NCBI RefSeq assembly: GCF_014672835.1
Contig: NZ_CP060244.1
Location: 447,001-511,000 of the forward strand
Source of the DNA: Entomobacter blattae
Lineage (GTDB): Bacteria > Pseudomonadota > Alphaproteobacteria > Acetobacterales > Acetobacteraceae
Direction: 5' to 3'
DNA length: 64,000 bases
In this document: piece after piece, positions 37,090-46,825 of the stretch
Numbering within the stretch: the first letter of the stretch is position 1
How the letters are laid out: each line of letters starts with the position of its first letter
Translations under genes and position numbers: made by a program
Notes under the pieces: generated by a model
What the model saw: the letters and a program-made list of their open reading frames with translations, nothing else
Told to the model about the DNA's origin: nothing
Databases searched by the model: none

Positions 37090-38508
37090 CTATTTCCCTG
37101 TTAAAATCCGCTCGATGAGTTCTTTTACTGTAGGGATATAACCATTGGCATAGAAGGGATCTTCTGCGAAACGCCAGGCATTTGTACCGCCAAACATAAG
37201 GTTATGGTCAGCTATCTCTTCACCACCATCACCTTCAATATGGGCAATCGTCTGCAGGGTTTTTTGAATACAGAAAGAACGAGGATCCGCCCGGCGCCCT
37301 GTTGTATAATTGGGCGCTTTCTGCTGCCAATTAGAAAAACGGCATTCCGAAAGACACCCCATACAATTGGCCTGATCTTGCTGAATTTCGTAGGCCTTTT
37401 CAGGAGCAACAAAAACTAGGGTCGAGTCGGGTGTTCGTAATGCCTCGGTAAACCCCTCTTTTTCCCATTCCTGTATTCGTACCACATCTTCAGGCGTGAT
37501 AAAAACCAGCCTTTTTCGTGGGCCTACCCCATAGGGTACAGTATGAAGATCTGTAGGCTCAGAAGAATAGGCGACCTGTCTTTCTGAGCGCTCCCTGAGT
37601 TCTTGAATAAAGGCATTATTCACAGCTGAAGAATAAAATCCCGTAGGGGAAAAGCGATTTAAATACACATCCCCTTTCTTTAAGGTTCTCAAACGCCTTT
37701 TCCAAGCCATGGGAATGGGGCTTTCTTTTGTAAGAAGGGGGCGTGTACCAAACTGAAAAGCTACAGGGCCAATCTCTGGATTATCTAGCCAGTGTTCCCA
37801 TTCCTCCAACCACCATACCCCCCCTGCCATAATAATAGGTACATCTTTTAACCCCAGAAGAGTCATGACCCGGCGCAACTCTACAACGCGAGGATACGCA
37901 TCTTGAGGTTCTAGCGGGTTTTCACTATTAGACAGACCATTATGACCACCTGCCCGCCAGGGGTCCTCATAAACCACCCCTCCTAGCAGTTCCCCCGTTT
38001 TATGGTAGGAACGCTTCCATAATGCTTGAAAGGCACGGCCAGATGAGACAATTGGATAATAATAAATATTAAATTTTGCAGCGATATCTGAAAGCCTATA
38101 GGGCATTCCTGCCCCACATGTCAGGCCATGAACCAGACCTTTAGTCGATTCGAGGATACGCGTGACAATGGTTTCAGCAGCACCCATTTCCCAAAGGAAA
38201 TTGGCATGCACCCGCCCCCGTCCCCCAGAAAGCTCATGAGCAATTTCAACCTGGGCAATCCCCCCTTCTACCGCATAATCAATCAATTCCAGCTGCCGCT
38301 CTCGGCGGGTCTTTGCCTTATAGATCTGCGGGATAATGTTCCCATTCCCATCATAACTATCCGCATTAACAGCTGAAAGGGTACCAACCCCCCCAGTCGA
38401 AGCCCAGTGCCCTGCTGAAAGTCCTGTAGAAGCAGAAATCCCTTTTCCACCTTCAATTAAAGGTAGAACCTCAATGCCTCCCATGCGAATCGTATTGATC
38501 GCTCTCAT
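37090..38508 (-). CDS. Nitronate monooxygenase-like NAD(P)H flavin oxidoreductase
   Basis: This FMN barrel enzyme of the 2-nitropropane dioxygenase family oxidises nitronates or related substrates. The FMN site is suggested by GISASTGLSAGHWASTGGVG at the start and IIMAGGVWWLEEW with FQFGTRPLLTKE later. At 472 residues it is longer than the usual 320-350 because of a C-terminal domain with cysteines (CMGCLSECRFSNWQ). That domain could bind a metal or Fe-S cluster. AAGGG lies just before the ATG. Substrate is not certain. Confidence 0.85.
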   Translation of the reverse strand: MRAINTIRMGGIEVLPLIEGGKGISASTGLSAGHWASTGGVGTLSAVNADSYDGNGNIIPQIYKAKTRRERQLELIDYAVEGGIAQVEIAHELSGGRGRVHANFLWEMGAAETIVTRILESTKGLVHGLTCGAGMPYRLSDIAAKFNIYYYPIVSSGRAFQALWKRSYHKTGELLGGVVYEDPWRAGGHNGLSNSENPLEPQDAYPRVVELRRVMTLLGLKDVPIIMAGGVWWLEEWEHWLDNPEIGPVAFQFGTRPLLTKESPIPMAWKRRLRTLKKGDVYLNRFSPTGFYSSAVNNAFIQELRERSERQVAYSSEPTDLHTVPYGVGPRKRLVFITPEDVVRIQEWEKEGFTEALRTPDSTLVFVAPEKAYEIQQDQANCMGCLSECRFSNWQQKAPNYTTGRRADPRSFCIQKTLQTIAHIEGDGGEEIADHNLMFGGTNAWRFAEDPFYANGYIPTVKELIERILTGK

Positions 38509-38646
38509 TCCCTTTTACGCCCCTTAGAGCAAAACAGACCCTTTGAAACCCCTATGGAGGTTATAACCCATACACAAACAAAACCAGCTTTGAATAGGGA
38601 TAACAACCATAGGAATACCGCCTTTCCATACCCTTGTTACAATGGG

Positions 38647-40785
38647 TTATTCCCGTGTACGGGTAGGTTTGGCGCCAACTTCCTTGCTGATATCTTTACC
38701 GGTCTGCTGGTCAACAACCCGCATTGAAAGCTTGATTTTGCCGCGATCATCAAACCCGATAACCTTGACCCAAACCGTATCGCCCATATTAACAACATCT
38801 GTTGTTTTGGCCACACGCCCTGCGGCCAGTTCAGAAATATGAACCAAGCCATCACGCGCACCCATAAAATTCACAAAGGCACCAAAATCAGCTGTTTTTA
38901 CAACCTTACCAGCATAAACCATACCCACTTCGGGTTCCATCGTTAAAGACTGAATCCGCTCCACTGCTTTTTGGGTTTGCTCTTCTGAGGTGGAAGCAAT
39001 TTTCACAGTACCATCATCGCTAATATCGATTTTAGCACCGGAATATTCCACAATTTCGCGAATGGTTTTACCACCTGTTCCAATCACATCGCGGATTTTT
39101 TCTTTTGGCACGGTAATAATGGTAATGCGTGGTGCTGTAGCAGCAACCTGCTCCCGCCCCTCTGTAAGGGCCTTGGCCATTTCCTCCAGAATATGCATCC
39201 GCCCTGCACGGGCCTGCTCTAAGGCAATTTTCATAATTTCAGCCGTGATGGATGTAATTTTAATATCCATCTGCAAGGCCGTAACACCACGGTCTGTTCC
39301 GGCAACCTTAAAGTCCATATCGCCGAGATGGTCTTCATCACCGAGAATATCGGTAAGAACGGCAAACCCTTCCCCCTCTTTAATCAACCCCATGGCAATT
39401 CCAGCCACTGGGCGATGTAAAGGCACGCCAGCATCCATTAACGCCAGGGATGTTCCACAAACTGTTGCCATGGAAGAAGAGCCATTGCTTTCTGTAATTT
39501 CAGAAACAATACGCATTGTATAAGGGAAGCTTTCTTTTTCCGGCAGTAAAGGATGAATGGCCCGCCAGGCTAGTTTACCATGGCCAATTTCCCGCCGCCC
39601 GGGAGAGCCAATCCGCCCACACTCGCCAACAGAGTAAGGCGGAAAATTATAGTGAAGCATAAAGTTAGAACGGCTCTCACCTTCAAGCGCATCAACCACC
39701 TGCTCATCTTGGCTTGTCCCCAAAGTGGCCACTACCAGCGCCTGAGTTTCACCCCGGGTGAATAAGGCAGAACCATGCGCACGCGGTAAAACCCCTACTT
39801 CTGATATAATGGGCCGAACGGTAACCAGGTCTCGGCCATCTATACGATTTCCAGTTTCCAGAATTGCGGTACGAACAATATCGGCTTCCAGATCTTTAAG
39901 AAAAGGCAGAGCAGACTCTCCATCCAGCTCCTCACTATCCAGCTTTTCGATGACGCTTTTTTTAACAGCATCAATTTTTTCATGCCGTGCCTGTTTGGCT
40001 TTTTCCTTATAAGCTTTCATCAAAGGCTTACGAGCCAGAGATTCCACCCTCGCTTTAAGAGAAAGCTCTTCATCTGTTGGCTCTGGTAAATCCCAAGGCT
40101 GTTTTGCCGCATGTTCAGCCAAGGAAATAATAGCATCAATGACAGCCTGGCTTGCCTCATGGCCAAAAGTTACAGCCCCCAGCATTATCTCCTCACTGAG
40201 TTCCTTTGCTTCGGACTCAACCATCAGAACACCTTCTGCTGTGCCCGCCACAACCAAATCCAGCTGTGAAGTTTTCCGTTCTTCTAAAGTAGGATTCAGA
40301 ATATAGGCGCCATCTTTATAGCCTACTTTACAACCGGCTACAGGGCCGAAAAACGGAATACCAGAAAGCGTTAGCGCCGCAGAACACCCGATCAGGGCTA
40401 CGATATCGGGATCATTTTCCATATCATGGCTCAGGACTGTCGCAATAACCTGAACTTCATTTTTGAAGTTTTCAGGAAAAAGCGGCCGAATGGGGCGGTC
40501 AATCAGACGAGAAACGAGCGTTTCATTTTCACTGGGGCGTCCTTCACGCTTAAAAAAACCCCCTGGAATTTTCCCTGCAGCAAAGGCCTTTTCCTGATAG
40601 TTGACGGTTAGCGGAAAAAAATCCTGACCAGGTTTTACCGATTTTGCCCCCACAGCTGTACACAGAACAATGGTGTCCCCATAAGTTGCCATGACAGCGC
40701 CATCGGCCTGGCGGGCAATTTTGCCGGTTTCAAGAATAAGGGGACGTCCACCCCATTGAATTTCCTTGCGGTAGTAGTTAAACAT
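38647..40785 (-). CDS. pnp: Polyribonucleotide nucleotidyltransferase (PNPase)
   Basis: PNPase degrades RNA 3' to 5' by phosphorolysis and is a degradosome component. The 712-residue protein has two RNase PH domains ([38 protein letters not shown]), a KH domain near residue 553 ([19 protein letters not shown]) and a C-terminal S1 domain ([20 protein letters not shown]). AGAGGA precedes the ATG. It follows rpsO on the same strand with a 365-bp gap, the usual rpsO-pnp order. Confidence 0.97.
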   Translation of the reverse strand: MFNYYRKEIQWGGRPLILETGKIARQADGAVMATYGDTIVLCTAVGAKSVKPGQDFFPLTVNYQEKAFAAGKIPGGFFKREGRPSENETLVSRLIDRPIRPLFPENFKNEVQVIATVLSHDMENDPDIVALIGCSAALTLSGIPFFGPVAGCKVGYKDGAYILNPTLEERKTSQLDLVVAGTAEGVLMVESEAKELSEEIMLGAVTFGHEASQAVIDAIISLAEHAAKQPWDLPEPTDEELSLKARVESLARKPLMKAYKEKAKQARHEKIDAVKKSVIEKLDSEELDGESALPFLKDLEADIVRTAILETGNRIDGRDLVTVRPIISEVGVLPRAHGSALFTRGETQALVVATLGTSQDEQVVDALEGESRSNFMLHYNFPPYSVGECGRIGSPGRREIGHGKLAWRAIHPLLPEKESFPYTMRIVSEITESNGSSSMATVCGTSLALMDAGVPLHRPVAGIAMGLIKEGEGFAVLTDILGDEDHLGDMDFKVAGTDRGVTALQMDIKITSITAEIMKIALEQARAGRMHILEEMAKALTEGREQVAATAPRITIITVPKEKIRDVIGTGGKTIREIVEYSGAKIDISDDGTVKIASTSEEQTQKAVERIQSLTMEPEVGMVYAGKVVKTADFGAFVNFMGARDGLVHISELAAGRVAKTTDVVNMGDTVWVKVIGFDDRGKIKLSMRVVDQQTGKDISKEVGAKPTRTRE

Positions 40786-41150
40786 ATTCCTCTTTCATGC
40801 AGCATAAACAGTGATAGCTGATAGAGCTGGTTTTCTGTTCTGCTTATAGAATAAAAAATTTACCAAATAATTTTACTAAACAATTCATACTCTCAAGAAA
40901 ATTCTGCCAAAATCCTACGGAACATCAGTTGTTCCTTTCTCAACGTCTCGGACGGCATGGTGGGACAATCTTTTAAGAATGCACCATGTGGCCTGAAACG
41001 CTGATACCTCATGAGATAAAGCGGATTTTCTCCAGAGCTGAAACAGGCTGACTTCACCACACTTACCCATCCCAATCAAGCCATAAAGCGTAAAGAATGT
41101 GTAACTGACCAAAGACAGCCTGCAAAATCTAAGGGGACCTAACCCAAAAT
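40786..41150 (-). other. rpsO-pnp intergenic leader
   Basis: This 365-bp stretch between rpsO and pnp has no gene I can support. In other bacteria the pnp leader holds an RNase III-cleaved hairpin that autoregulates pnp. I do not see a clean hairpin here and no terminator right after rpsO, so read-through into pnp is likely. Confidence 0.5.
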
Positions 41151-41420
41151 TTACCGACGCAAGCCTAAACGCTGAATAAGAGCTTCGTAACGTGCAACAT
41201 CTTTACGCTTTACGTAGTCCAGCAAACTCCGTCTGCGGCCAACCAGAATAAGCAACCCACGACGTGAGTGGAAATCCTTGGCATGGGTTTTTAAATGTTC
41301 AGTCAGGTTAACAATGCGCTCACTCAAAAGCGCTACCTGCACTTCTGGAGAACCGGTGTCTTTCTCACCTTGTTTATATTCCCCTATCAATTCCTGGCGG
41401 CGGTTCGCTGTAATCGACAT
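41151..41420 (-). CDS. rpsO: 30S ribosomal protein S15
   Basis: S15 binds the central domain of 16S rRNA and bridges the subunits. The 89-residue product reads [20 protein letters not shown], then [35 protein letters not shown] and the basic end. I use ATG at 41420, with AAGGAG properly spaced, rather than the TTG one codon before it. It lies 29 bp downstream of truB in a truB-rpsO-pnp operon. Confidence 0.98.
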   Translation of the reverse strand: MSITANRRQELIGEYKQGEKDTGSPEVQVALLSERIVNLTEHLKTHAKDFHSRRGLLILVGRRRSLLDYVKRKDVARYEALIQRLGLRR

Positions 41421-41449
41421 CAATACTCTCCTTCATCTTTTCATATCTT

Positions 41450-42367
41450 TTATAAAATCCGATTCGGCTTGAGCCATCCCTCTTCAAGAGAGCACAATCC
41501 TATGACCTCTTGCCCATTCATTGCTCGAACAACCTTCCCCTTCTCTGGAGAGAGCTGTAGCAAACGGTCTTGTTGGAGATGGAGGTTTAAGGCCTGGCCA
41601 TTTCTCAAACGCAACACTTCACCATCTGATAAAGACACCGCCGGGATGTCGGCCAGCGCGACTAAAACAGGGTAAAGTAATGACAGAGTCTGTTCTTTTT
41701 CTTCATTTAAAAGGATTTTGTCCAGTAAAATCGCATGGCTTTCTGAAAAAGGGCCAATATGCAGTCTCCTTAATGCCACAATATGGCCAACTGTCCCGCA
41801 GCTTTTGGCGATATCCCGGGCCAAAGCTCGCATATAGACCCCCTTGCCTGAGACCACCTCAAAAACCGCCAGATCTGCAGTGAGGCGCTCAATAAGCTTG
41901 AAACTGTCGATATAGGCAGGCCGAGCCACCATATCTAGCTCCTGTCCGGCACGGGCCAGCGCATAAGCCCTCTTCCCACCAACCTTTAATGCAGAATAGA
42001 TCGGGGGAATTTGCATAATCGTTCCTTGAAAATTCTCAAGGGCCTTGTGGAGGTCATGATCACTGGGACGTTTATCGGAGACCGCAATCACTTTTCCTTC
42101 TGCATCGTCTGTATCACGTGCTTCCCCCATTTTTAGGGTAAATCGGTAAGTTTTCAGGCCATCCATAACGTAAGGGACTGTTTTTGTGGCTCGCCCAAAA
42201 GCAATGGGAAGCAAACCGGATGCCAACGGATCCAACGTCCCACCATGACCGACTTTTTTAGCATTAAAATATTTTTGCAATTGGCCTACTACCGCAGCAG
42301 AACTGATATTGAGCGGCTTATCCACCACAAGCCAGCCATGAATATCTTCGCCCCTCCGCCGTCTCAT
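41450..42367 (-). CDS. truB: tRNA pseudouridine synthase B
   Basis: TruB makes pseudouridine 55 in the tRNA T loop. The catalytic Asp is in KVGHGGTLDPLASGLLPIAF near residue 40. Other hallmarks are KTYRFTLKMGEARDTDDAEG and KGVYMRALARDIA. The 305-residue protein includes a C-terminal PUA-like tail. It is the first gene of truB-rpsO-pnp, a common order, though rbfA is not adjacent here but about 4 kb away on the same strand. Confidence 0.96.
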   Translation of the reverse strand: MRRRRGEDIHGWLVVDKPLNISSAAVVGQLQKYFNAKKVGHGGTLDPLASGLLPIAFGRATKTVPYVMDGLKTYRFTLKMGEARDTDDAEGKVIAVSDKRPSDHDLHKALENFQGTIMQIPPIYSALKVGGKRAYALARAGQELDMVARPAYIDSFKLIERLTADLAVFEVVSGKGVYMRALARDIAKSCGTVGHIVALRRLHIGPFSESHAILLDKILLNEEKEQTLSLLYPVLVALADIPAVSLSDGEVLRLRNGQALNLHLQQDRLLQLSPEKGKVVRAMNGQEVIGLCSLEEGWLKPNRIL

Positions 42368-42573
42368 CGTTCTTTTATGATCACTACAAAATTCTCCCCA
42401 AAAGGCGCTATTATATTTATAATCGTATTTTATTTAAGACAAAACCCAACTTTGCCGATAAGAGTTCAAAAAGGGATATGCCAAGGTAACATGATTTACC
42501 CCTTCTGCTATAAGGCCTATTATCTTAAGGTCTATCTATAGAAGCTATCCTTACCTTGATGATCCCCCGTTGG

Positions 42574-42624
42574 CCAAAGATGACGAGTGGACAAAGATGA
42601 CGAGTGGACAAAGATAATGAGCCT
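42574..42624. repeat. 17-bp tandem repeat, about three copies
   Basis: The unit ACAAAGATGACGAGTGG occurs as CCAAAGATGACGAGTGG (42574-42590), an exact copy (42591-42607) and a diverged third copy (42608-42624). It is non-coding and lies about 140 bp upstream of the mla operon. Confidence 0.9.
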
Positions 42625-42657
42625 GCGATATATTTTTTAACCATCATGATAAAATTA

Positions 42658-42672
42658 TTAAATTTTAGTTAA
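42658..42672. promoter_or_regulatory. Candidate CtrA binding site upstream of the Mla operon
   Basis: TTAA-N7-TTAA is present at 42658-42672, matching the CtrA consensus spacing, and a half site TTAACCAT is found just upstream at about 42637. It lies about 95 bp before mlaE. In this AT-rich DNA a chance match is likely enough to keep confidence low. Confidence 0.35.
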
Positions 42673-42766
42673 TGTGAAAATAGACTATGAGTAAAATTTT
42701 ATTTTGCACAAATAACCGGGTTATTATAAACCAAAATCTATAATTTTTTGTTTTCGGAATAGAATT

Positions 42767-43894
42767 ATGCCTTCAACCCAGCCAGACTGGTCGTTAGATA
42801 CCGCTTCAGGAAAGAATACGTTAGTTCTCTCAGGCGTGTGGTTAGCCAAGGCCAACAAAATTCCACCTTTCCCGGAAGATGGCTTCAAGGAAGCCCATCA
42901 AGGGGTTCCCGTTAATATTGATATGCACAATATACAAGAATGGGATACTGCTTTAATTGCTTTTTTATGGGAAGTAAAACAGGTGGCGGCAGATGCCCAT
43001 CTTTCCTTCAACCATAGCAGCATCACAGACTCCGCCCGAAAACTGTTTGAATTGCTTCCTGACCACACCAACACCGTCCATCCAACAGAGCGTAAAAAAC
43101 TCTCACCACTGGCGTGGCTAGGAGATGTCTCCCTTTTCGCGATAACAGAAATTGGTGCCAATTCCCTAATTTTTTGGCAAAGTCTCATGGGTCTTCACAA
43201 GGCCTTTTTACGAAAAGCCAAGCTACGAACAGTAGATATTTGGCAAAATCTTCAGGATTCTGGGCCATCGGCCTTGATTATTGTAGGGGTTGTCAATTTC
43301 CTGATCGGGGCCATTCTCGCTTTTGTGGGAACATTGCAGCTCCAGCGTTTTGCCGCCGAAGCCTATACCCCCAACATGATTGGTATTGCCCTGGTTAGAG
43401 AAATGACCCCTGTCATGACAGCCATTGTTATGGCTGGACGAACAGGCGGCTCTTATGCAGCCAGAATTTCAACCATGCTCGGTAACGAAGAAATTGATGC
43501 CTTAACAGTGATGGGAATTCCGGTTTCAGAATATATTATTCTGCCAGCGATGATCGGGCTTGTGTTTATGCTGCCCATTCTCTACCTTTTTGGCTGTCTT
43601 ATTGGGTTAATTGGCGGCTATACCATTATTGCCATTATGCTGGGGAATCCGCTTATTGGCTATATCAATGCCATTTTAGGAGCTGTGACTTTCAGCCAAT
43701 TTGTTTTTGGCTTTACTAAAAGTATTGTATTTGGCGCCTTTATTGGTATTTCCAGCTGCCGTATTGGCCTTATTGCCGGCAGAAGCGCTGCTGATGTAGG
43801 AATTGCTGCGACAAAGGCCGTTGTTGTGGGTATTGTTGGTGTAATTGCGCTTGATGCCGTTTTTGCTGTTATCGCTGATATGGTTGGAATATAA
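42767..43894 (+). CDS. mlaE: MlaE-type lipid ABC permease with STAS domain
   Basis: The 375-residue inner-membrane permease belongs to a system that moves phospholipids between membranes. Residues 1-110 look like a STAS domain (VPVNIDMHNIQEWDTALIAF), in MlaB-like fashion but fused to the permease. The MlaE core starts near 140 and includes VREMTPVMTAIVMAGRTGGS and IDALTVMGIPVSEYIILPAM. A TAATG junction overlaps the stop with the start of mlaF by one base. It is first in an operon with mlaF, mlaD and a lipoprotein gene. Confidence 0.93.
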   Translation: MPSTQPDWSLDTASGKNTLVLSGVWLAKANKIPPFPEDGFKEAHQGVPVNIDMHNIQEWDTALIAFLWEVKQVAADAHLSFNHSSITDSARKLFELLPDHTNTVHPTERKKLSPLAWLGDVSLFAITEIGANSLIFWQSLMGLHKAFLRKAKLRTVDIWQNLQDSGPSALIIVGVVNFLIGAILAFVGTLQLQRFAAEAYTPNMIGIALVREMTPVMTAIVMAGRTGGSYAARISTMLGNEEIDALTVMGIPVSEYIILPAMIGLVFMLPILYLFGCLIGLIGGYTIIAIMLGNPLIGYINAILGAVTFSQFVFGFTKSIVFGAFIGISSCRIGLIAGRSAADVGIAATKAVVVGIVGVIALDAVFAVIADMVGI

Positions 43895-44706
43895 TGACCG
43901 CCGTACCTAATTCTCTCCAGGCTGCCGAGAATTCTTCGCATAAAGACCCAGATATCATATTAAAAGTCCAGAATATGACCTTGGGATTCGGAAGTAAAAT
44001 AGTACAGCATGATCTGAATTTTTCTATTAAAAAGGGTAGTATATTTGCCATTATGGGACCTAGTGGGTGTGGAAAAAGCACCGTCATGAAATCCATGATC
44101 GGCCTTTTACAGCCCAAAGCAGGAGCCTTTTTTGTTGGCGATAAAAATTTCTGGAAAACCCCTTTACAGGAGCGAGATAAAATTAGCCGTCGGTTTGGCG
44201 TGCTTTTTCAAAACCCTGCACTTTGGAGTTCTCTTACCGTTGGGGAGAATGTGGCCCTTCCCTTACAAATGTTTACAAAAATCAGCCCTCAAAATATCCG
44301 CAAACTTGTGGCCTTAAAACTGGCTCTTGTGGGGTTGGACTATGCGATTGACCTTTACCCTTCAGAACTCAGTGGGGGAATGCGTAAACGGGCAGGCTTA
44401 GCGCGTGCCCTTGCCCTGGACCCCGATGTGCTGTTTTTTGATGAGCCTTCAGCGGGTCTGGATCCGATTACCTCCAAACGGCTTGATGACCTTATCCTTA
44501 ACATTCGCGATGGATTGGGTACCACCATTGTTATGGTTAGCCACGAACTGCCTAGTTTGTTTTCAATTGTCGATGACGGTGTTTTTCTCGATGCGGAAAC
44601 AAAAACGTCCATTGGCTTGGGTGCACCAGAATATTTAAAAGAGCATAGTACCAATCCAATTATCTCGGCTTTCATGAACCGCGAACGTCTCGAAAATAAC
44701 GAATAA
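43894..44706 (+). CDS. mlaF: MlaF-type ABC transporter ATPase
   Basis: This cytoplasmic ATPase of 270 residues drives the Mla lipid transporter. It has the Walker A motif GPSGCGKST, the Q loop in FGVLFQNPALWSSLTV, the ABC signature LSGGMRKRAGLARALALDP, Walker B VLFFDEPSAGLDP, and the switch His in MVSHELPS. It follows mlaE with a one-base overlap and precedes mlaD by 13 bp. Confidence 0.96.
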   Translation: MTAVPNSLQAAENSSHKDPDIILKVQNMTLGFGSKIVQHDLNFSIKKGSIFAIMGPSGCGKSTVMKSMIGLLQPKAGAFFVGDKNFWKTPLQERDKISRRFGVLFQNPALWSSLTVGENVALPLQMFTKISPQNIRKLVALKLALVGLDYAIDLYPSELSGGMRKRAGLARALALDPDVLFFDEPSAGLDPITSKRLDDLILNIRDGLGTTIVMVSHELPSLFSIVDDGVFLDAETKTSIGLGAPEYLKEHSTNPIISAFMNRERLENNE

Positions 44707-44719
44707 AGGTAACTGTCTA

Positions 44720-45700
44720 ATGGGATCACCAAATAAAACTACTGTTGGCGCTTTTGTACTGGGTGGGTTTATACTCCTTTTAAGCGTTATCTTCTTTTTT
44801 GGAAAATTTAATATTTTTTCATCGCCTTTCCGAGCCGCTGTTGTTTTCCAAGACTCTATCAGCGGCCTGAGTATAGGCGCCCCTGTGACTTTTCGTGGGG
44901 TAAAGGTAGGTTCTGTTCAAAGTATCAGCATTAAGTTTGACCGAAAAGCCCATACTGCCTATATTCCCGTTATTGTTCAGCTCGACCCTTCAAAAATTAC
45001 TGTAACCGGCCGAGACAAGGATACGGAAAACGATTCTCCTATTCGGTTTTCCAGGCTTATTGAACTGGGCTTACGGGCCCAGCTCAATTTGCAAAGTTTT
45101 GTAACGGGCCAATCACAAATTAACCTTGATTTTGCAAGAGACGTTGCCCCTGTCTTTCATCCAAATGTTACCTCTCTTCCGGAAATTCCAACGGAACCTT
45201 CTACCTTCGAGCAGGTTACAAAACAGATCAGCCAACTCCCTTTACAAGAAATTTCCCATAACCTGGTTAATTCTCTTCATAGTATTAAGTCCCTCGCAGA
45301 CAAGCTTGACACAACCCTACCAGACCTTTTGGCAAGCTTTAAAGGAACATCCGAGGAAGCTCACAAGGCCCTAAGCAAATCAGAAACCGTGATGGGAGAT
45401 GTTAGCCAAAAGCTTGACTTAACATTGGTCAACCTCTCTCGTCTGGCAAAAAACAGTGATACCCAAATTAATGCGAGAGGGGCTGAACTTCATACCCTCC
45501 TTGTTACTTCAAACCAGACCATCAAGGATTCGCAAGTGGTGATCAAAGCCTTACAGGAAATCTCTTCTCCCCGTTCTACAATACGTATGAATCTCAATGC
45601 TGGTATTAATGATCTGGCCGCTACCGCCGCATCCCTTCGTGGGTTTGCCAATGAAATCGAACGTAACCCACAACTCCTTTTAATGGGACGCCGCCAATGA
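44720..45700 (+). CDS. mlaD: MlaD/MCE-domain lipid transport protein
   Basis: The 326-residue protein has one N-terminal membrane helix (AFVLGGFILLLSVIFFFGKF) and a periplasmic MCE domain (ISGLSIGAPVTFRGVKVGSV). The long C-terminal part is predicted helical and coiled-coil-like (ISHNLVNSLHSIKSLADKLD), as in long PqiB/YebT- or alphaproteobacterial MlaD proteins. AAAGGT precedes the ATG. Its stop overlaps the lipoprotein start by ATGA. Confidence 0.95.
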   Translation: MGSPNKTTVGAFVLGGFILLLSVIFFFGKFNIFSSPFRAAVVFQDSISGLSIGAPVTFRGVKVGSVQSISIKFDRKAHTAYIPVIVQLDPSKITVTGRDKDTENDSPIRFSRLIELGLRAQLNLQSFVTGQSQINLDFARDVAPVFHPNVTSLPEIPTEPSTFEQVTKQISQLPLQEISHNLVNSLHSIKSLADKLDTTLPDLLASFKGTSEEAHKALSKSETVMGDVSQKLDLTLVNLSRLAKNSDTQINARGAELHTLLVTSNQTIKDSQVVIKALQEISSPRSTIRMNLNAGINDLAATAASLRGFANEIERNPQLLLMGRRQ

Positions 45701-46266
45701 TACACGTAAAACCCTTTAAAATTTTTTCCTTTCTGCTTCTTGGCGCTATAAGTGCGTGTGCCTCACCCCCTATTAAACTCTATACCTTGGGTTCGCCTGC
45801 TATTGCCACAGGGGCCCTGCCCATCTCCAGTAGCTCTACCGTGGTTGCCGTCAGTCGTGTCGCAGTGCCAAGTTACCTCGATACCGTTGATATTACTGTT
45901 CGGCGAGGTGTTCTTCTTGATCATAGCAGCGAAGGCCGACTGGCAAGCCGCTTTTCCATTGGGGCTACTGACCTGATCACTGCAAGGCTGGCCCAACGAC
46001 ATCTCAACCTATATGTAACAAGCCAGCCATTATTGGAGGAATATAACTATACGCTCCAAATTAATATTAACCGTTTTGACATCACTGAGGAGGGGAATGG
46101 AACACTCAGTGCGACTTGGGCTCTTATTCCCAAAAACCAGGCCATCCCGGTGACCCGCCAAAGTGGCAATTTCACTGCACACGGGCCAACGGCTACAGAT
46201 GATGATACCGTAAAAATGGGGCAAAATCTCCTGACACAACTAGCGGACCGTATCACTTTACCATAA
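45697..46266 (+). CDS. ABC-type transport auxiliary lipoprotein (PqiC-like)
   Basis: The 189-residue lipoprotein carries a signal ending in ISAC (lipobox) and then SPPIKLYTLGSP, as in the DUF330/PqiC family of MCE-linked lipoproteins. It probably sits in the outer membrane facing the periplasm and completes an Mla-like pathway, as mlaC is not in this operon. The ATGA overlap with mlaD implies coupled translation. An intrinsic terminator follows. Confidence 0.88.
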   Translation: MIHVKPFKIFSFLLLGAISACASPPIKLYTLGSPAIATGALPISSSSTVVAVSRVAVPSYLDTVDITVRRGVLLDHSSEGRLASRFSIGATDLITARLAQRHLNLYVTSQPLLEEYNYTLQININRFDITEEGNGTLSATWALIPKNQAIPVTRQSGNFTAHGPTATDDDTVKMGQNLLTQLADRITLP

Positions 46267-46293
46267 AAAACAATACGATTTTCTATCAACAAT

Positions 46294-46326
46294 AAAGCCT
46301 CTTCCTTTTAGGAAAGAGGCTTTGTT
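46294..46326 (+). terminator. Terminator of the Mla operon
   Basis: AAAGCCTCTTCCT (46294-46306) and AGGAAAGAGGCTTT (46310-46323) form a stem of about 13 pairs with a single bulge, followed by a T-rich stretch. It lies between the convergent Mla operon and rbfA. Confidence 0.85.
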
Positions 46327-46366
46327 TGTAAGAATTGAACTCAAGAAAGAAAGACCGTTTACTCCT

Positions 46367-46792
46367 CTAGCCTTTTACTTGTTTGTTCGTAATATCTCTC
46401 ATCACTTTAGGATCTTTAAGCAAGGTTTCTACTTCCATTGCATAATCTAGCGAGGTATCAGGCTGAAAATGCAGCTCTGGAACAGTTCTTAACCGTAAAG
46501 TGCGCCCCAAAGAGGTGCGCAAAAAAGATGCCACCCGCTTAAGGCCAGGAAGAAGAACCTCCACATCCTTTTGCCCTAATCTAGAGACGAATACGGTTGC
46601 ATGGTTAAGATCCGGTGAAACTCTGACCTCTGTTACAGTAATAGTCTCATTAACAAGGTCTGGATCCCGAAATTCTGTTTTAATAAACAAGTCAGCCAAT
46701 ATATGACGGATCTCCTCCGCCACTCGCAATTGCCTCTGGGAACGCCCAGAAGCCGTTTGCGAGGCCGACGACTGCCATAAGTCGTGTTTCAT
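46367..46792 (-). CDS. rbfA: Ribosome-binding factor A
   Basis: RbfA assists 16S rRNA maturation on the 30S subunit. The 141-residue KH-like protein reads [17 protein letters not shown] at the start and [13 protein letters not shown], then [12 protein letters not shown] near the end. AGAGA precedes the ATG. It lies 33 bp downstream of infB and ends the rimP-nusA-ylxR-infB-rbfA operon. Confidence 0.95.
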   Translation of the reverse strand: MKHDLWQSSASQTASGRSQRQLRVAEEIRHILADLFIKTEFRDPDLVNETITVTEVRVSPDLNHATVFVSRLGQKDVEVLLPGLKRVASFLRTSLGRTLRLRTVPELHFQPDTSLDYAMEVETLLKDPKVMRDITNKQVKG

Positions 46793-46825
46793 CTATTCTC
46801 TCTATCTGTCAAAGCTAATATAAAT

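Larger units (their letters stand above)
42368..42766. other. Divergent intergenic region between truB and mla operon
   Basis: This 399-bp AT-rich gap separates truB (minus) from the Mla operon (plus). It holds a 17-bp tandem repeat and a candidate CtrA site, listed separately, but no gene. Confidence 0.6.
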
